DNA of 64,000 nucleotides from positions 1-64,000 of the forward strand of contig JAJPJC010000267.1 in NCBI GenBank assembly GCA_021324445.1. Direction: 5' to 3'. Under the pieces are notes generated by a model that had not been told where the DNA came from, ran no database searches, and saw only the letters and a program-made list of their open reading frames with translations. This stretch comes from Isosphaeraceae bacterium (GTDB taxonomy: Bacteria > Planctomycetota > Planctomycetia > Isosphaerales > Isosphaeraceae). This document shows positions 8,553 through 17,114 of this stretch, in pieces (position 1 is the stretch's first letter; each line of letters begins with the position of its first letter). A program made the translations under genes and the position numbers.

Positions 8553-9728
8553 ATGGATTCACTCGCCGTGCAGGCCCCTCGCGGTCCCGGGGGCACCCGA
8601 CGCACTCTGCTGGCCCTGGTCGAGTCGCCGGACCACGTCTGCTGTCGCTACCGCATCCGGGCCTTCGCGCCGGCGCTCCAGCAAGCCGGATGGTCCTTGA
8701 GCTGCGAGCGGCTCGAGCCGGGGACGTTGTCCCGAACCTTCCAGCTCCGCCGGGCCGTCCAGTTCGACGCGGTCGTCTTGCAGCGCAAACTCCTGCCGGT
8801 CTGGCAGCTTCGGGCGTTGCGCCGATCCGCCCGCCACCTGGTCTTCGATTTTGACGATGCCGTCTTGTATCGCGACTCGAACGACCCGCGCGGTCCGGAG
8901 AGCCGCCGGCGCCTGCGGCGGTTTCAGGAGACCGTTCGCCTGGTCGATACGGTCGTGGCCGGCAATGATTTCCTGGCCGATTGCGCCCTCCGCGCCGGCG
9001 CGCCCGTCGACCGGGTCCACGTGATCCCCACCTGCGTCGATCCGGGACTCTACCCGATCGCGCGGCACGAGCCGATGCCGGCGCCCGGCCCGGTGGACCT
9101 CGTCTGGATCGGCTCGTCCAGCACCCTGCGGGGCCTGGAGCAAGCCCGCGCGCTCTGGGAACGCCTGGCGCAGGCTGTCCCGGGGCTGCGGCTCCGCGTC
9201 ATCTGCGACCAATTCCCCAGGGACTTTCCCCTGCCGGTCGTCGCGATCCCCTGGGAGGAATCGAGCGAAGCCCGGCAGCTCGCGGCCGGTCAGATCGGCG
9301 TGAGTTGGCTGCCGTCCGATATCTGGAGCCGCGGCAAGTGCGGGCTGAAGGTCCTCCAGTATCATGCGGCCGGCCTGCCGGTCATCGCCAACCCGGTCGG
9401 CTGTCAGGCCGAGATGATTTCTTCGGGCGAGACGGGCATCCTGGCCACGACGCCGAGCGAGTGGACCGAGGCCATCCAGCTCCTGGCCGGCGACCCGGGC
9501 CTGAGGCGGCAAATGGGTCATGCCGGCCGCCGTCGCGTGGAGTCGGACTACTCGATCGCGGCCTGGGCCTCGACGTTCGTCACGTCGATGACCGGCAGTT
9601 CCCGCGCCGTCGCCGGCTCGACCTGGAAGGTCGATTGGCCGGCGCCGGCCTGCGGACGATCGGGCTTCGAGCCCCACGCCGCCAAGATCCCGCTTTGGTC
9701 GACTCTCAAACCAGTTGGCGAGCGATGA
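8553..9728 (+). CDS. Glycosyltransferase, GT4-like
   Basis: 391 residues from ATG 8553, chosen because AGGGAGGA stands 5 bases upstream; the frame is open 210 bases further up but that part has no protein character. The protein has the two Rossmann-like halves of GT-B enzymes: an N-terminal half with DSPDHVCCRYRI-like start, LVFDFDDAVLYRD and VVAGNDFLAD, and a C-terminal donor-binding half with VIPTCVDPG, LVWIGSSS, KVLQYHAAGLPVIA and the glycine-rich GETGIL. It would transfer a sugar from a nucleotide donor to an envelope glycan. Its stop overlaps the next start (ATGA at 9725-9728), so it is translationally coupled to the kinase-like gene. Confidence 0.88.
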   Translation: MDSLAVQAPRGPGGTRRTLLALVESPDHVCCRYRIRAFAPALQQAGWSLSCERLEPGTLSRTFQLRRAVQFDAVVLQRKLLPVWQLRALRRSARHLVFDFDDAVLYRDSNDPRGPESRRRLRRFQETVRLVDTVVAGNDFLADCALRAGAPVDRVHVIPTCVDPGLYPIARHEPMPAPGPVDLVWIGSSSTLRGLEQARALWERLAQAVPGLRLRVICDQFPRDFPLPVVAIPWEESSEARQLAAGQIGVSWLPSDIWSRGKCGLKVLQYHAAGLPVIANPVGCQAEMISSGETGILATTPSEWTEAIQLLAGDPGLRRQMGHAGRRRVESDYSIAAWASTFVTSMTGSSRAVAGSTWKVDWPAPACGRSGFEPHAAKIPLWSTLKPVGER

Positions 9729-11554
9729 CTCTCTGCACTCCGCACGAACGAACCACCGTCCGGCCCAGCGCCACGACCTCGAGGCCCCCACAGGGCGAGC
9801 CCGCGGCGGTGGTCCCACGGATCTTCAAGCCGCCGCTGTGGGAATGGTCCGGGTTCGGCGAGATCGGCTGGTGGGTGCGGGCGGGCTCCGGGTGGCGCGA
9901 CGTCCTGCTGGGTCCCGAGGGCCTCCGCCTGGACGAGTGGCGCGCGGCGGGCGTGGTCAGTACGGTCAAGGCAGGACCGCATCGCATCGTCTACCGCGTG
10001 CAGCTCCCCGAGGGCGTCATCTACATCAAGCACTACCTCGTCCCCAACCGGCGGGCCATCCTTCGCCAGTGGGTCCGCCGCGGCAAGGGCCGCAACGAGG
10101 GGAAGCGTTCCGAGCACCTGGCCACGATCGGGGTGCCGACGATCTGGCCGATCGCCCTGGGCGAGCAACGGAAGCGGAAGTTCCTCTTCGAGAATTACCT
10201 GGTCACCCTGGAGATTCCCCACGCGACTCCACTCGATGAGTTCGTGATGGAGCAACTCCCGCACTGGCCCGAGCCGCGGCACTCGTACGTCCGCCAGAAG
10301 CTCGCCGAGGCCCTGGCCGTGATGACCGCCCGGCTCCACGAGGCCGGCTTCCTGCACGAAGACTTCCACCCCGGCAACATCCTGGTCCGCTTCCCCCGCG
10401 GCGATGATCCCGAGCTGGTGATGATCGATCTGGACGCGCTGCGGCGGCGGAAGCAGGTCACCTGGAAGCAGGCCGAACCGAACCTGGCGCTGCTCAATCA
10501 TTTCTTCTGGCTGCAGAGCAGCCGAACCGATCGGCAGCGCTTCCTGCGGACCTACCTGAAGAATCGGTCCGGGCCGTCCCCCGATGCCGGTTCCCTCGCC
10601 CGGCGGATCGAGGGGGCGACGCGGGCCTGGGCCGAGCGACTCTGGCGGCGCTGGGGACGGCGGTGCCGATCGACCAACAAGTATTTCGAGGTCTTCACTG
10701 GAGACGAATGCTGGTGCGTGGCCGCGCGCGACCTGGACCCGGCGGAAGTCCGGCGGCTGATCGCCGACCCCGATCAGCCGTTCCAGGCTCCGGGCACGCG
10801 GCTGCTCAAGGATTCGCGGACGACCAAGGTTGCCGAGACGACCCTGCGGGTGCAGGGGCAGCCGACGACGGTCATCTACAAGCGGTTCAACCGCAAGAAG
10901 TGGCTGGACCCGGTCCTGAACCTGTTCCGCCCCTCGCGGGCCTGGCGGTCCTGGCAGGCCGGTCAGGACCTGGCCAGCCGTGGCATCCCCACGCCGCGCA
11001 ACCTCGCGTTCCTGGCGCGGCGGCGATCCTTCTGGAACGACCCGCTGTTCTGGCTCCTGCCGCGCGAGACGTACTTGATCACCATCAAGGAGGAGCCCGC
11101 GGTCGACCTGGCCACTTACGTCGGTGCGATCCTCCCGACACTGCCGGCGCGCCTCCGCCAGGCCCGCCTGCGCCGCTTGACTGGGGCGCTGGCCCAGTTG
11201 GTCCGCTCGCTCCACGATCGATCGCTGTCCCATCGGGACCTGAAGGCCGCCAACATCCTGATCCGGACCGACACCCTCGATCAGGACGACCGGCTCTGCC
11301 TGATCGACCTGGTGGGGGTCCGCCTCAGGCACCCGCTGCCCTGGCGGCGACGGGCCCAGAACCTGGCGCGGCTGGGCCTGAGCCTCGGTCAGGGATCGGG
11401 GCGGAGCTGCACCGATGCGCTGCGCTTCCTCCGGCTCTATCTGCCCTGGGGCCTGTCGCCCCTCAACGACTGGAAAGGGTTCTGGCGGTCGATCGAGACG
11501 GAGATGCGGATCAAGCGATCGCGGAACCAGCGGCGCGGTCGGCCACTCTCCTGA
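9725..11554 (+). CDS. Tandem lipopolysaccharide kinase-like (WaaP/KdkA) protein
   Basis: 609 residues containing two protein-kinase-like domains of the Kdo/heptose kinase type. The first has KAGPHRIVYRV and IYIKHY near 80-100, and a catalytic loop LHEDFHPGNIL near 210 with MIDLDAL as the metal-binding Asp motif. The second has TVIYKRFNRKKW near 380 and SHRDLKAANIL near 503 followed by LIDLVGV. Each half therefore keeps a catalytic loop and a metal motif, although the spacing and residues differ between the two. Family members phosphorylate lipopolysaccharide core sugars. It overlaps the glycosyltransferase by four bases and is followed by the DUF1570 gene at 28 bases, suggesting one operon for envelope glycan building. 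The tandem arrangement is less common than single domains. Confidence 0.85.
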   Translation: MTLCTPHERTTVRPSATTSRPPQGEPAAVVPRIFKPPLWEWSGFGEIGWWVRAGSGWRDVLLGPEGLRLDEWRAAGVVSTVKAGPHRIVYRVQLPEGVIYIKHYLVPNRRAILRQWVRRGKGRNEGKRSEHLATIGVPTIWPIALGEQRKRKFLFENYLVTLEIPHATPLDEFVMEQLPHWPEPRHSYVRQKLAEALAVMTARLHEAGFLHEDFHPGNILVRFPRGDDPELVMIDLDALRRRKQVTWKQAEPNLALLNHFFWLQSSRTDRQRFLRTYLKNRSGPSPDAGSLARRIEGATRAWAERLWRRWGRRCRSTNKYFEVFTGDECWCVAARDLDPAEVRRLIADPDQPFQAPGTRLLKDSRTTKVAETTLRVQGQPTTVIYKRFNRKKWLDPVLNLFRPSRAWRSWQAGQDLASRGIPTPRNLAFLARRRSFWNDPLFWLLPRETYLITIKEEPAVDLATYVGAILPTLPARLRQARLRRLTGALAQLVRSLHDRSLSHRDLKAANILIRTDTLDQDDRLCLIDLVGVRLRHPLPWRRRAQNLARLGLSLGQGSGRSCTDALRFLRLYLPWGLSPLNDWKGFWRSIETEMRIKRSRNQRRGRPLS

Positions 11555-11582
11555 CCCCAGTTGAGAGGAAGCGAGGAGAGCC

Positions 11583-12554
11583 TTGGGAGCAGGTCGGAAC
11601 GATCGGCCGATCCGCCGGCATGGCCTGCGAGTGGCCGCCTGGGCCTTGCCGATGCTGGCCGCCTGGATTGGCTGCGCGACCCTCGGGGACCGCGGCAAGG
11701 CGCTGGTCCCCACGCGGAACCGGATCCGGACCGGCTCGTTCCTCCTGTTTTCGAACGCCCCGATGGCCGAGAATGCACCGGCGGTCCGCTGCCTCCGGGC
11801 CCTGGAGCACGACTTGAGGCAGCACCTGGCGTTCCAGCCGCCACTCGGCGACGACCCGGTCGAGATCTACGTCCTGGACGACCGCGAGGCGTTCGCGCAT
11901 TTCCTCCAATTCTATTATCCCGAGCTGCCGCCGCGCCGGGCGTTCTTCCTCGCTCAGGGCCAGGACCGCGTGGTCTACACCTACGCCAGCCCGCGGCTCG
12001 AAGAGGACTTGCGTCACGAAGCCACTCATGCCCTGGTCCGCGGCGCCTACGGCGACCTGCCCCTCTGGCTTGATGAGGGACTCGCCGAATACTTCGAGTC
12101 CGACCTCGCGCAGGCCGATATCGAGCGCAGGCGCATCGCCGAGCTGACCAACGATCTTCACAACACGTGGTCGCCCAACCTGGAGCGGCTGGAGTCGCTG
12201 AACGACATCCGCCAGATGACCCCGCGTGATTATCGGGAAGCCTGGGCCTGGGTCGACCTGCTCCTGAACGGACCAGAGCCCGGCCGCTCCTTGCTGATGG
12301 GCTACCTGGGCGAAGCCGGTCGCGCCCCGAAGAAGACCAGCCTCTCCAGCCGTCTGAGCCCGGCCGGACTGACGAACGACCGGCTGGTCGCCTATCTCCA
12401 GAACCCGCAAGCCGGCGCCGTCGCCGGTGCCGGCTCCGCCCAGCCGGCCCGCGAGCCGGGTTCCTTCCGCTTGCAAGACCGGCCGATCGAACCGGCGCCC
12501 CTGACCCGGCCCCGCGGGCTCTTGCGGCGACTGGGGGCGTGGCTCGGGTTGTAG
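11583..12554 (+). CDS. DUF1570 family gluzincin-type metalloprotease
   Basis: 323 residues beginning with TTG at 11583, supported by GAGGAAGCGAGGAGAG ending 2-3 bases upstream; no better in-frame ATG exists. The N-terminus is basic then hydrophobic (residues 14-30) and ends in IGC at 29-31, a weak lipobox, so it is probably exported and possibly a lipoprotein. The zinc site is clear: HEATH at 145-149 and the downstream DEGLAEY with Glu 165, as in DUF1570 and related peptidases. The last 100 residues are rich in Ala, Pro and Gly. Substrate unknown. Position suggests cotranscription with the glycosyltransferase and kinase-like genes. Confidence 0.8.
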   Translation: MGAGRNDRPIRRHGLRVAAWALPMLAAWIGCATLGDRGKALVPTRNRIRTGSFLLFSNAPMAENAPAVRCLRALEHDLRQHLAFQPPLGDDPVEIYVLDDREAFAHFLQFYYPELPPRRAFFLAQGQDRVVYTYASPRLEEDLRHEATHALVRGAYGDLPLWLDEGLAEYFESDLAQADIERRRIAELTNDLHNTWSPNLERLESLNDIRQMTPRDYREAWAWVDLLLNGPEPGRSLLMGYLGEAGRAPKKTSLSSRLSPAGLTNDRLVAYLQNPQAGAVAGAGSAQPAREPGSFRLQDRPIEPAPLTRPRGLLRRLGAWLGL

Positions 12555-12621
12555 TTCGTGTGGACAGGAGAGGGGATCTGGGTGCGAATCAACCGTTGAC
12601 GGGGAGCCCGGAAGACCGACC

Positions 12622-12918
12622 ATGCGCCCTGCACGAAACCCGATGACGATGGATCCCACTCGGCTTTCGAATCGGACCCTTGAGGAATTGGAGAAGATGC
12701 CGCCCGAGAAGCGTGCCCGCGTCGAGGCGATCATCGCGAAGACCCAGACGCCTGGGACCCGTGGCAAGAGCGCCGCTGACCGCCAGCGGCTCGCCCACCA
12801 GTACGGCGAAACCGGGCGGATCACCACCAGGGGAACCGATCGGCGGTTGTCCGAAGTCGACTCCAGCGAGGCGGCTCGAGGAAGGGGGCTTTCCCCCCAC
12901 GTAGCGCCTCGCTCCTGA
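12622..12918 (+). CDS. Small conserved-looking hypothetical protein
   Basis: 98 residues, or 90 from the second Met. The middle (SNRTLEELEKMPPEKRARV) is strongly helical and charged, and the protein has Lys, Arg and Glu use normal for a soluble protein of this genome. I do not recognise a family. The stop is followed by uppS on the opposite strand, convergent, 91 bases away. It fills the only open gap here and the codon pattern (G or C at third positions) fits coding DNA, but it could be spurious. Confidence 0.45.
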   Translation: MRPARNPMTMDPTRLSNRTLEELEKMPPEKRARVEAIIAKTQTPGTRGKSAADRQRLAHQYGETGRITTRGTDRRLSEVDSSEAARGRGLSPHVAPRS

Positions 12919-13009
12919 GCCTGAAACGCGACCGTGAGGACGCCGGTTCGGAACCTCACCTGGGATCCGGGTGGCGGGATCAGACACCAGGGACCGTCGC
13001 AATCCGGCC

Positions 13010-13792
13010 TCATCGCCCGGCCGGGCCGGCGGCAAGGGCCGGCAGCCCGCCGAACTTGCGTTCGCGGGCAGCGAAGGCGCGACAGGCCTGGAGCAGGTCG
13101 TCGGCGCGGAAGTCCGGCCAGAGCGTGGGGGTGACCCACAGCTCCGAGTAGGAGATCTGCCAGAGCAGGAAGTTGCTGATCCGCATCTCGCCGGCGGTCC
13201 GGATCAGGAGGTCCGGATCGCTCATCCCGGCCGTGCAAAGGTACGACGCGAACAATCCTTCATCGACCTGGTCGGGCTCGACCCGGCCGGCCTGGACATC
13301 CTCGGCCAGCCGGCGGGCGGCGTCGCTGATCTCGGTCCGTCCTCCGTAGTTGACCGCCAGGCAGAGGGTCATGCCGTCGTTGGCCGCGGTCTGCTCGGCC
13401 GTCCGCTCATATTCGTCGAGCACGTCGGCCGGCAGGCCGTCGCGGCGGCCGATCATGGTCAGGCGGACGTTCTGCTCCATCAACTCCGCGCGCTCGACGA
13501 TCAGGAAGTGCCGCAGCAGCCGCATCAGGAAGGTCAGTTCGCGCGGCGGCCGCTTCCAGTTCTCGACCGACAGGCAATACAGCGTGAGCTGGTCCAGCCC
13601 CAGGCGACAGCCTTCCTCGACCACGGAACGGACGCTCTGGATCCCCCGGCGATGGCCCATGATCCGCGGCAACCCCCGCCGCTGCGCCCAGCGGCCGTTG
13701 CCATCCATGATGATCGCGACATGACGGGGAAGTTGCTCGGGCTTCAATTCCGCGGCCGCGATCCGAGCTAATCCTTCTTCAGTGATCGCCAC
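13010..13792 (-). CDS. uppS: Isoprenyl transferase (undecaprenyl diphosphate synthase)
   Basis: 260 residues from GTG at 13792. The frame continues to a GTG at 13867, but that extra part lies in the palindromic repeat and is not conserved-looking. The enzyme adds isopentenyl units to farnesyl diphosphate in cis, making the C55 lipid carrier for peptidoglycan. Signature parts: IIMDGNGRWA with catalytic Asp 30, the GHRRG substrate site, LYCLSVENWKRP, and the C-terminal DLLIRTAGEMRISNFLLWQ and YSELWVT. All essential residues appear present. It follows purA on the same strand, with a hairpin between them. Confidence 0.95.
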   Translation of the reverse strand: MAITEEGLARIAAAELKPEQLPRHVAIIMDGNGRWAQRRGLPRIMGHRRGIQSVRSVVEEGCRLGLDQLTLYCLSVENWKRPPRELTFLMRLLRHFLIVERAELMEQNVRLTMIGRRDGLPADVLDEYERTAEQTAANDGMTLCLAVNYGGRTEISDAARRLAEDVQAGRVEPDQVDEGLFASYLCTAGMSDPDLLIRTAGEMRISNFLLWQISYSELWVTPTLWPDFRADDLLQACRAFAARERKFGGLPALAAGPAGR

Positions 13793-13847
13793 GTGTCGCT
13801 CGCTTTCGCTCGGTCGAGAGTCAGGGCGTGGTATTCCGCCAGCAGAA

Positions 13848-13910
13848 ACGTAGGTCAGGCTTTCCACCCCGACAGCCTGGGAACGTCAGGCTGGACAGCC
13901 TGACCTACGT
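13848..13910. repeat. Nested hairpin repeat between purA and uppS
   Basis: The outer arms ACGTAGGTCAGGCT.TCCA (13848-13866 and 13892-13910) pair with one mismatch in 19. Inside, CAGCCTG (13873-13879) and CAGGCTG (13887-13893) form a second hairpin. The right end abuts the purA stop codon, so the structure could end or attenuate transcription from purA into uppS. The left arm is identical to 104-122, showing that this is a dispersed repeat. Confidence 0.7.
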
Positions 13911-15244
13911 CACGGACTCCTGAGCAGGATCGTCTGCGCGCGGTCGGGACCGACCGAGACGATCCGCACGGGGACTCCGACCCGCCTGCCGAAGAACTCG
14001 ACGTAATTCCTTGCCTGCACGGGGAGATCGGACCATTGACGGACCGCGCTGATGTCCTCGGTCCAGCCGGGGAAACTCTCGTAGACCGGCCGGCACCGCT
14101 GGAAGTCGGCCAGCGCGGCCGGCAACGCGGTGATCCGCCGGCCGTCGAGTTCGTAGGCGATGGCGACCTTCAGCTCGGGGATGCCGCTGAGGACATCCAG
14201 GAGCATGACCGCCAGCTCGGTCGAGCCGCTGATCCGCGCCGCATGCCCGACGGCCACGGCATCGAACCAGCCACAGCGGCGGGGCCGGCCGGTAACCGTC
14301 CCGTACTCCTTGCCCACCCGCCGGATCCGCTCGCCGGTCTCATTGTCCTGCTCGGTCGGGAACGGGCCTCCACCGACACGGGTCGTGTAGGCTTTGACGA
14401 CGCCGATCCAGCGGTCGATCCGGCGGGTCGGCACGCCGGAGCCACTGGCGATTCCCGCCGCGCTGCTGTTGGAGCTGGTCACGTACGGGTAGCTGCCGTG
14501 GTCCACGTCCAGCAGGGATCCCTGGGCCCCCTCGAAGAGGAGCCGCCGGCCTTGATCCAGGGCCTGGTGCAACCACGTGGTGGTGTCGCGGACGAACCCG
14601 CCGAGCCGATCGGCATAGCCCAGGAATTCGTCGCCGACGGCCTGAGCATCGATCGGCACGAAGTCGGGGAGCATGGCGGTCAGCAGGCGGTTCTTGTAAT
14701 CGACGATCCGCGCCAGCCGTTCCCGGAACGGACCCGGATGATACAGGTCGGCCATGCGGACGCCGTGCACCCGTCCCACCTTGTCCCGGTAGCACGGACC
14801 GATCCCGCGGCGCGTCGTGCCCAGGTGGTCGGCCGCGGAGGCCGATTCCTCGGTCAGCCGCTCCTCGGCCAGGTGATACGGCAGGATCACGTGGGCCCGG
14901 TCGCTGATGTGCAGCCGCTGCCCGATCTGGACTCCCTGCGCCGTCAGGGTCTCGATCTCCCGCAGCAACGCCGGGGGATGGACGACCACGCCATTGCCGA
15001 TCACGCAGTCGATCCCCGGCCGGAGGATCCCCGTCGGGACCAGCGAGAGCTTGTAGGTCACTCCGTCATGAACCACCGTATGGCCCGCATTCGCCCCCCC
15101 TTGATACCGCACGACCACGTCGTGCTGGTCGCACAGCAGGTCGACGATCTTCCCCTTGGCCTCGTCCCCCCATTGAAGCCCCACCACGCACGTCGAGCCC
15201 ACGGCGCTTGCTCTCCCCGGATCGAGGCGACCCGTGTTGTTCAC
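13910..15244 (-). CDS. purA: Adenylosuccinate synthetase
   Basis: 444 residues, normal length. It joins IMP and aspartate using GTP, the first committed step to AMP. The P-loop-like GLQWGDEAKGKIVD near residues 23-36 carries the catalytic Asp, and GGANAGHTVV holds the catalytic His. Further family motifs are RRGIGPCYRDK, the FEGAQGSLLDVDHG stretch, TSSNSSAAGI, the IMP-binding KAYTTRVGGGPFPTE, and GRPRRCGWFDAV. ATG 15244 is used; the first 15 residues are a small extension. Upstream lies a 270-base gap with a palindrome. uppS follows on the same strand. Confidence 0.97.
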   Translation of the reverse strand: MNNTGRLDPGRASAVGSTCVVGLQWGDEAKGKIVDLLCDQHDVVVRYQGGANAGHTVVHDGVTYKLSLVPTGILRPGIDCVIGNGVVVHPPALLREIETLTAQGVQIGQRLHISDRAHVILPYHLAEERLTEESASAADHLGTTRRGIGPCYRDKVGRVHGVRMADLYHPGPFRERLARIVDYKNRLLTAMLPDFVPIDAQAVGDEFLGYADRLGGFVRDTTTWLHQALDQGRRLLFEGAQGSLLDVDHGSYPYVTSSNSSAAGIASGSGVPTRRIDRWIGVVKAYTTRVGGGPFPTEQDNETGERIRRVGKEYGTVTGRPRRCGWFDAVAVGHAARISGSTELAVMLLDVLSGIPELKVAIAYELDGRRITALPAALADFQRCRPVYESFPGWTEDISAVRQWSDLPVQARNYVEFFGRRVGVPVRIVSVGPDRAQTILLRSP

Positions 15245-15431
15245 TTGGTGCCGTAAAGTTCCACAGTACCGCCGCCGGGCGACGCCGTCAATCGCGCTGG
15301 TCAGTCAAGGCAGTCAAGCTGGATCGGCCTTGGCGGCGGCGACGCGGCTTTGGCGGTGGGGACCTTCCGATTGACGAAGTAATCCGGATGACGTAGTGTC
15401 CCGTCCACCTTCGATTGACGGGTGGATTCGG

Positions 15432-15481
15432 AGGACGGCTCTCCTGAACCGTCGGCTCTGACGGCTCAGGAGAGCCGTCCT
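15432..15481. repeat. Palindromic repeat related to the 3304-3405 element
   Basis: The arms 15432-15452 and 15461-15481 (AGGACGGCTCTCCTGA core) pair with one mismatch in 21 bases around an 8-base centre. The first 14 bases match the left hairpin at 3332. It ends 36 bases before the PEP-CTERM gene, so it may insulate that gene from upstream transcription. The remainder of the 15245-15517 gap shows nothing else I can support. Confidence 0.7.
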
Positions 15482-15517
15482 ACCGGGAGCGAACCCCATT
15501 CTTCGTTTGGAGCGCAA

Positions 15518-16834
15518 ATGCGACCAGTGTCACGGAAGCGTCGGGCGCTTCTGATCGTCCTCGCCTTCGCGATGGGACCGCTGTCCCGGGCCGTTCACGC
15601 CGACCCGCTCTACCAGGTGACGGACCTGGGAGCCATCCAGGTCTTCGGGCTGAACAATTCGGGACAGGTCCTGGGTCAGGCCGCCGCGGGGACTTCCCCG
15701 TGGTTCGACTCGGGGGGACCCATGACATCCTTCGTCTACAACAGTTACGGATCGAACGCCGGCCAGCAGGTCTCGATACCCTTGGGCTCGGTCTCCGCGA
15801 TCAATAACAACGGGATCGTCGCCGGTTTCACAGCATCCCCGACGATGCCCACCGCCGTGCTCTATGACACGAACAGTCCCACCGGCAACGAGACGGCCGT
15901 CCCGACGAATCTGCCCGGCACGTTGGGAAACGGGGTGGGAAACGGTACCATCACTGGCCTGAACGACTCGAACCAGGTTGTTGGGACCGCGTACACTGCG
16001 GCGCCACCGGGTACCCCCATTTCTAGTGCCAATGACCACCTCGGACCCCAACATGCCTACCTCTCGAACGGGGGAACTGTCACCGACCTGGGCCTGCTTG
16101 GGGGCTCCTCTCCCGCGGCGACGGTCATCCCGGGCGCCTGGGCCAATGAGACCTGGGTCAACCCTACGCTCCAGGGACCCCAGAGCGCGGCGACGGCCAT
16201 CAATGATGCGGGCCAAATCGTCGGCACCTCCAGTCTTCCCAATGGGATCAGCCACGCGTTTCTCTACAGCGCCGGCAAGATGACCGATCTGGGCGGGTTG
16301 CCAGGATATAACTTCACCACCGCCACAGCGATCAACGCGTCCGGCGCGGTGGTCGGCTACTCGACCAATTCTGCTGTCGCCCCGGGGGTCCCCACCTCAG
16401 CCTTCCTCTACAGCGATGGGAAGATGACCAACCTGGGCGATTTGCCCGGTGGTGGGAATTACAGTGTCGCCCTGGGGATCAATTCCCAGGGGACGATCAT
16501 CGGCGATTCGAATGGTCATGCGTTTGTCTACCAGAACGGCGTGATGACCGACTTGAACAACCTGGTACCCACCAGCTCGGGTTTTCGGTTGAGTATGGCC
16601 CAGTACATCAACGATGCGGGCCAGATCGTTGTGCAGGGGATCGATAGTCGCGGAGTGCTGAATGAATACCTGCTCACACCGACCGGCATGCCCGCTCCGG
16701 TCGCTCCCGAGCTGACGGGTTCGGAAATCCCCGAGCCGAGTACGCTGGCCTTTGCGGCGCTGCTGGGCGGCCTGGCCTGCGCGCGGTGGGGATGCCGGCA
16801 GCTTGGCCGCTTGCGCTCGAGGCGCGCGGCCTGA
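15518..16834 (+). CDS. HAF-repeat protein with PEP-CTERM sorting signal
   Basis: 438 residues from ATG 15518; the frame is open further up but only through the palindromic repeat. A signal peptide (KRRALLIVLAFAMGPLSRAVHA, cleaved near residue 28) precedes several repeats of the HAF type, recognisable by LNNSGQVLGQ, INDAGQIVGTS, INASGAVVGY, INSQGTIIGD and alternating HAFLYSAGKMTDLGGL. The C-terminus is a textbook PEP-CTERM: IPEPSTLAF, a hydrophobic helix, then RLRSRRAA. Such proteins are exported, sorted by exosortase and anchored or released into extracellular polymer. No exosortase gene is in the window. Function unknown beyond surface location. Confidence 0.88.
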   Translation: MRPVSRKRRALLIVLAFAMGPLSRAVHADPLYQVTDLGAIQVFGLNNSGQVLGQAAAGTSPWFDSGGPMTSFVYNSYGSNAGQQVSIPLGSVSAINNNGIVAGFTASPTMPTAVLYDTNSPTGNETAVPTNLPGTLGNGVGNGTITGLNDSNQVVGTAYTAAPPGTPISSANDHLGPQHAYLSNGGTVTDLGLLGGSSPAATVIPGAWANETWVNPTLQGPQSAATAINDAGQIVGTSSLPNGISHAFLYSAGKMTDLGGLPGYNFTTATAINASGAVVGYSTNSAVAPGVPTSAFLYSDGKMTNLGDLPGGGNYSVALGINSQGTIIGDSNGHAFVYQNGVMTDLNNLVPTSSGFRLSMAQYINDAGQIVVQGIDSRGVLNEYLLTPTGMPAPVAPELTGSEIPEPSTLAFAALLGGLACARWGCRQLGRLRSRRAA

Positions 16835-17114
16835 TGGGAGCCCTCTCATCGTCGGGCCAGGCCCGGGTCGACCCGACCGTGGGGATTATCGAATCGCACT
16901 CGGCGCGCCATTGCCAGCCATTGCTGGCGTAACGAGCCCGGCCGCGCCAGGACCCCAACGCCCCAGCGCCTCGACTACCCATCTCGTGCGCTCACTCATC
17001 GGCCGCCTCCCGACGTCGCGGGATCACCGCTCGCAGCTTCTCTTGGAGACCAGGCTGGTGCTGTCAAGGGTTCAGCGGGGAGCGACGGATCCTCGCCGAA
17101 GCCAGGGGTCGGTC

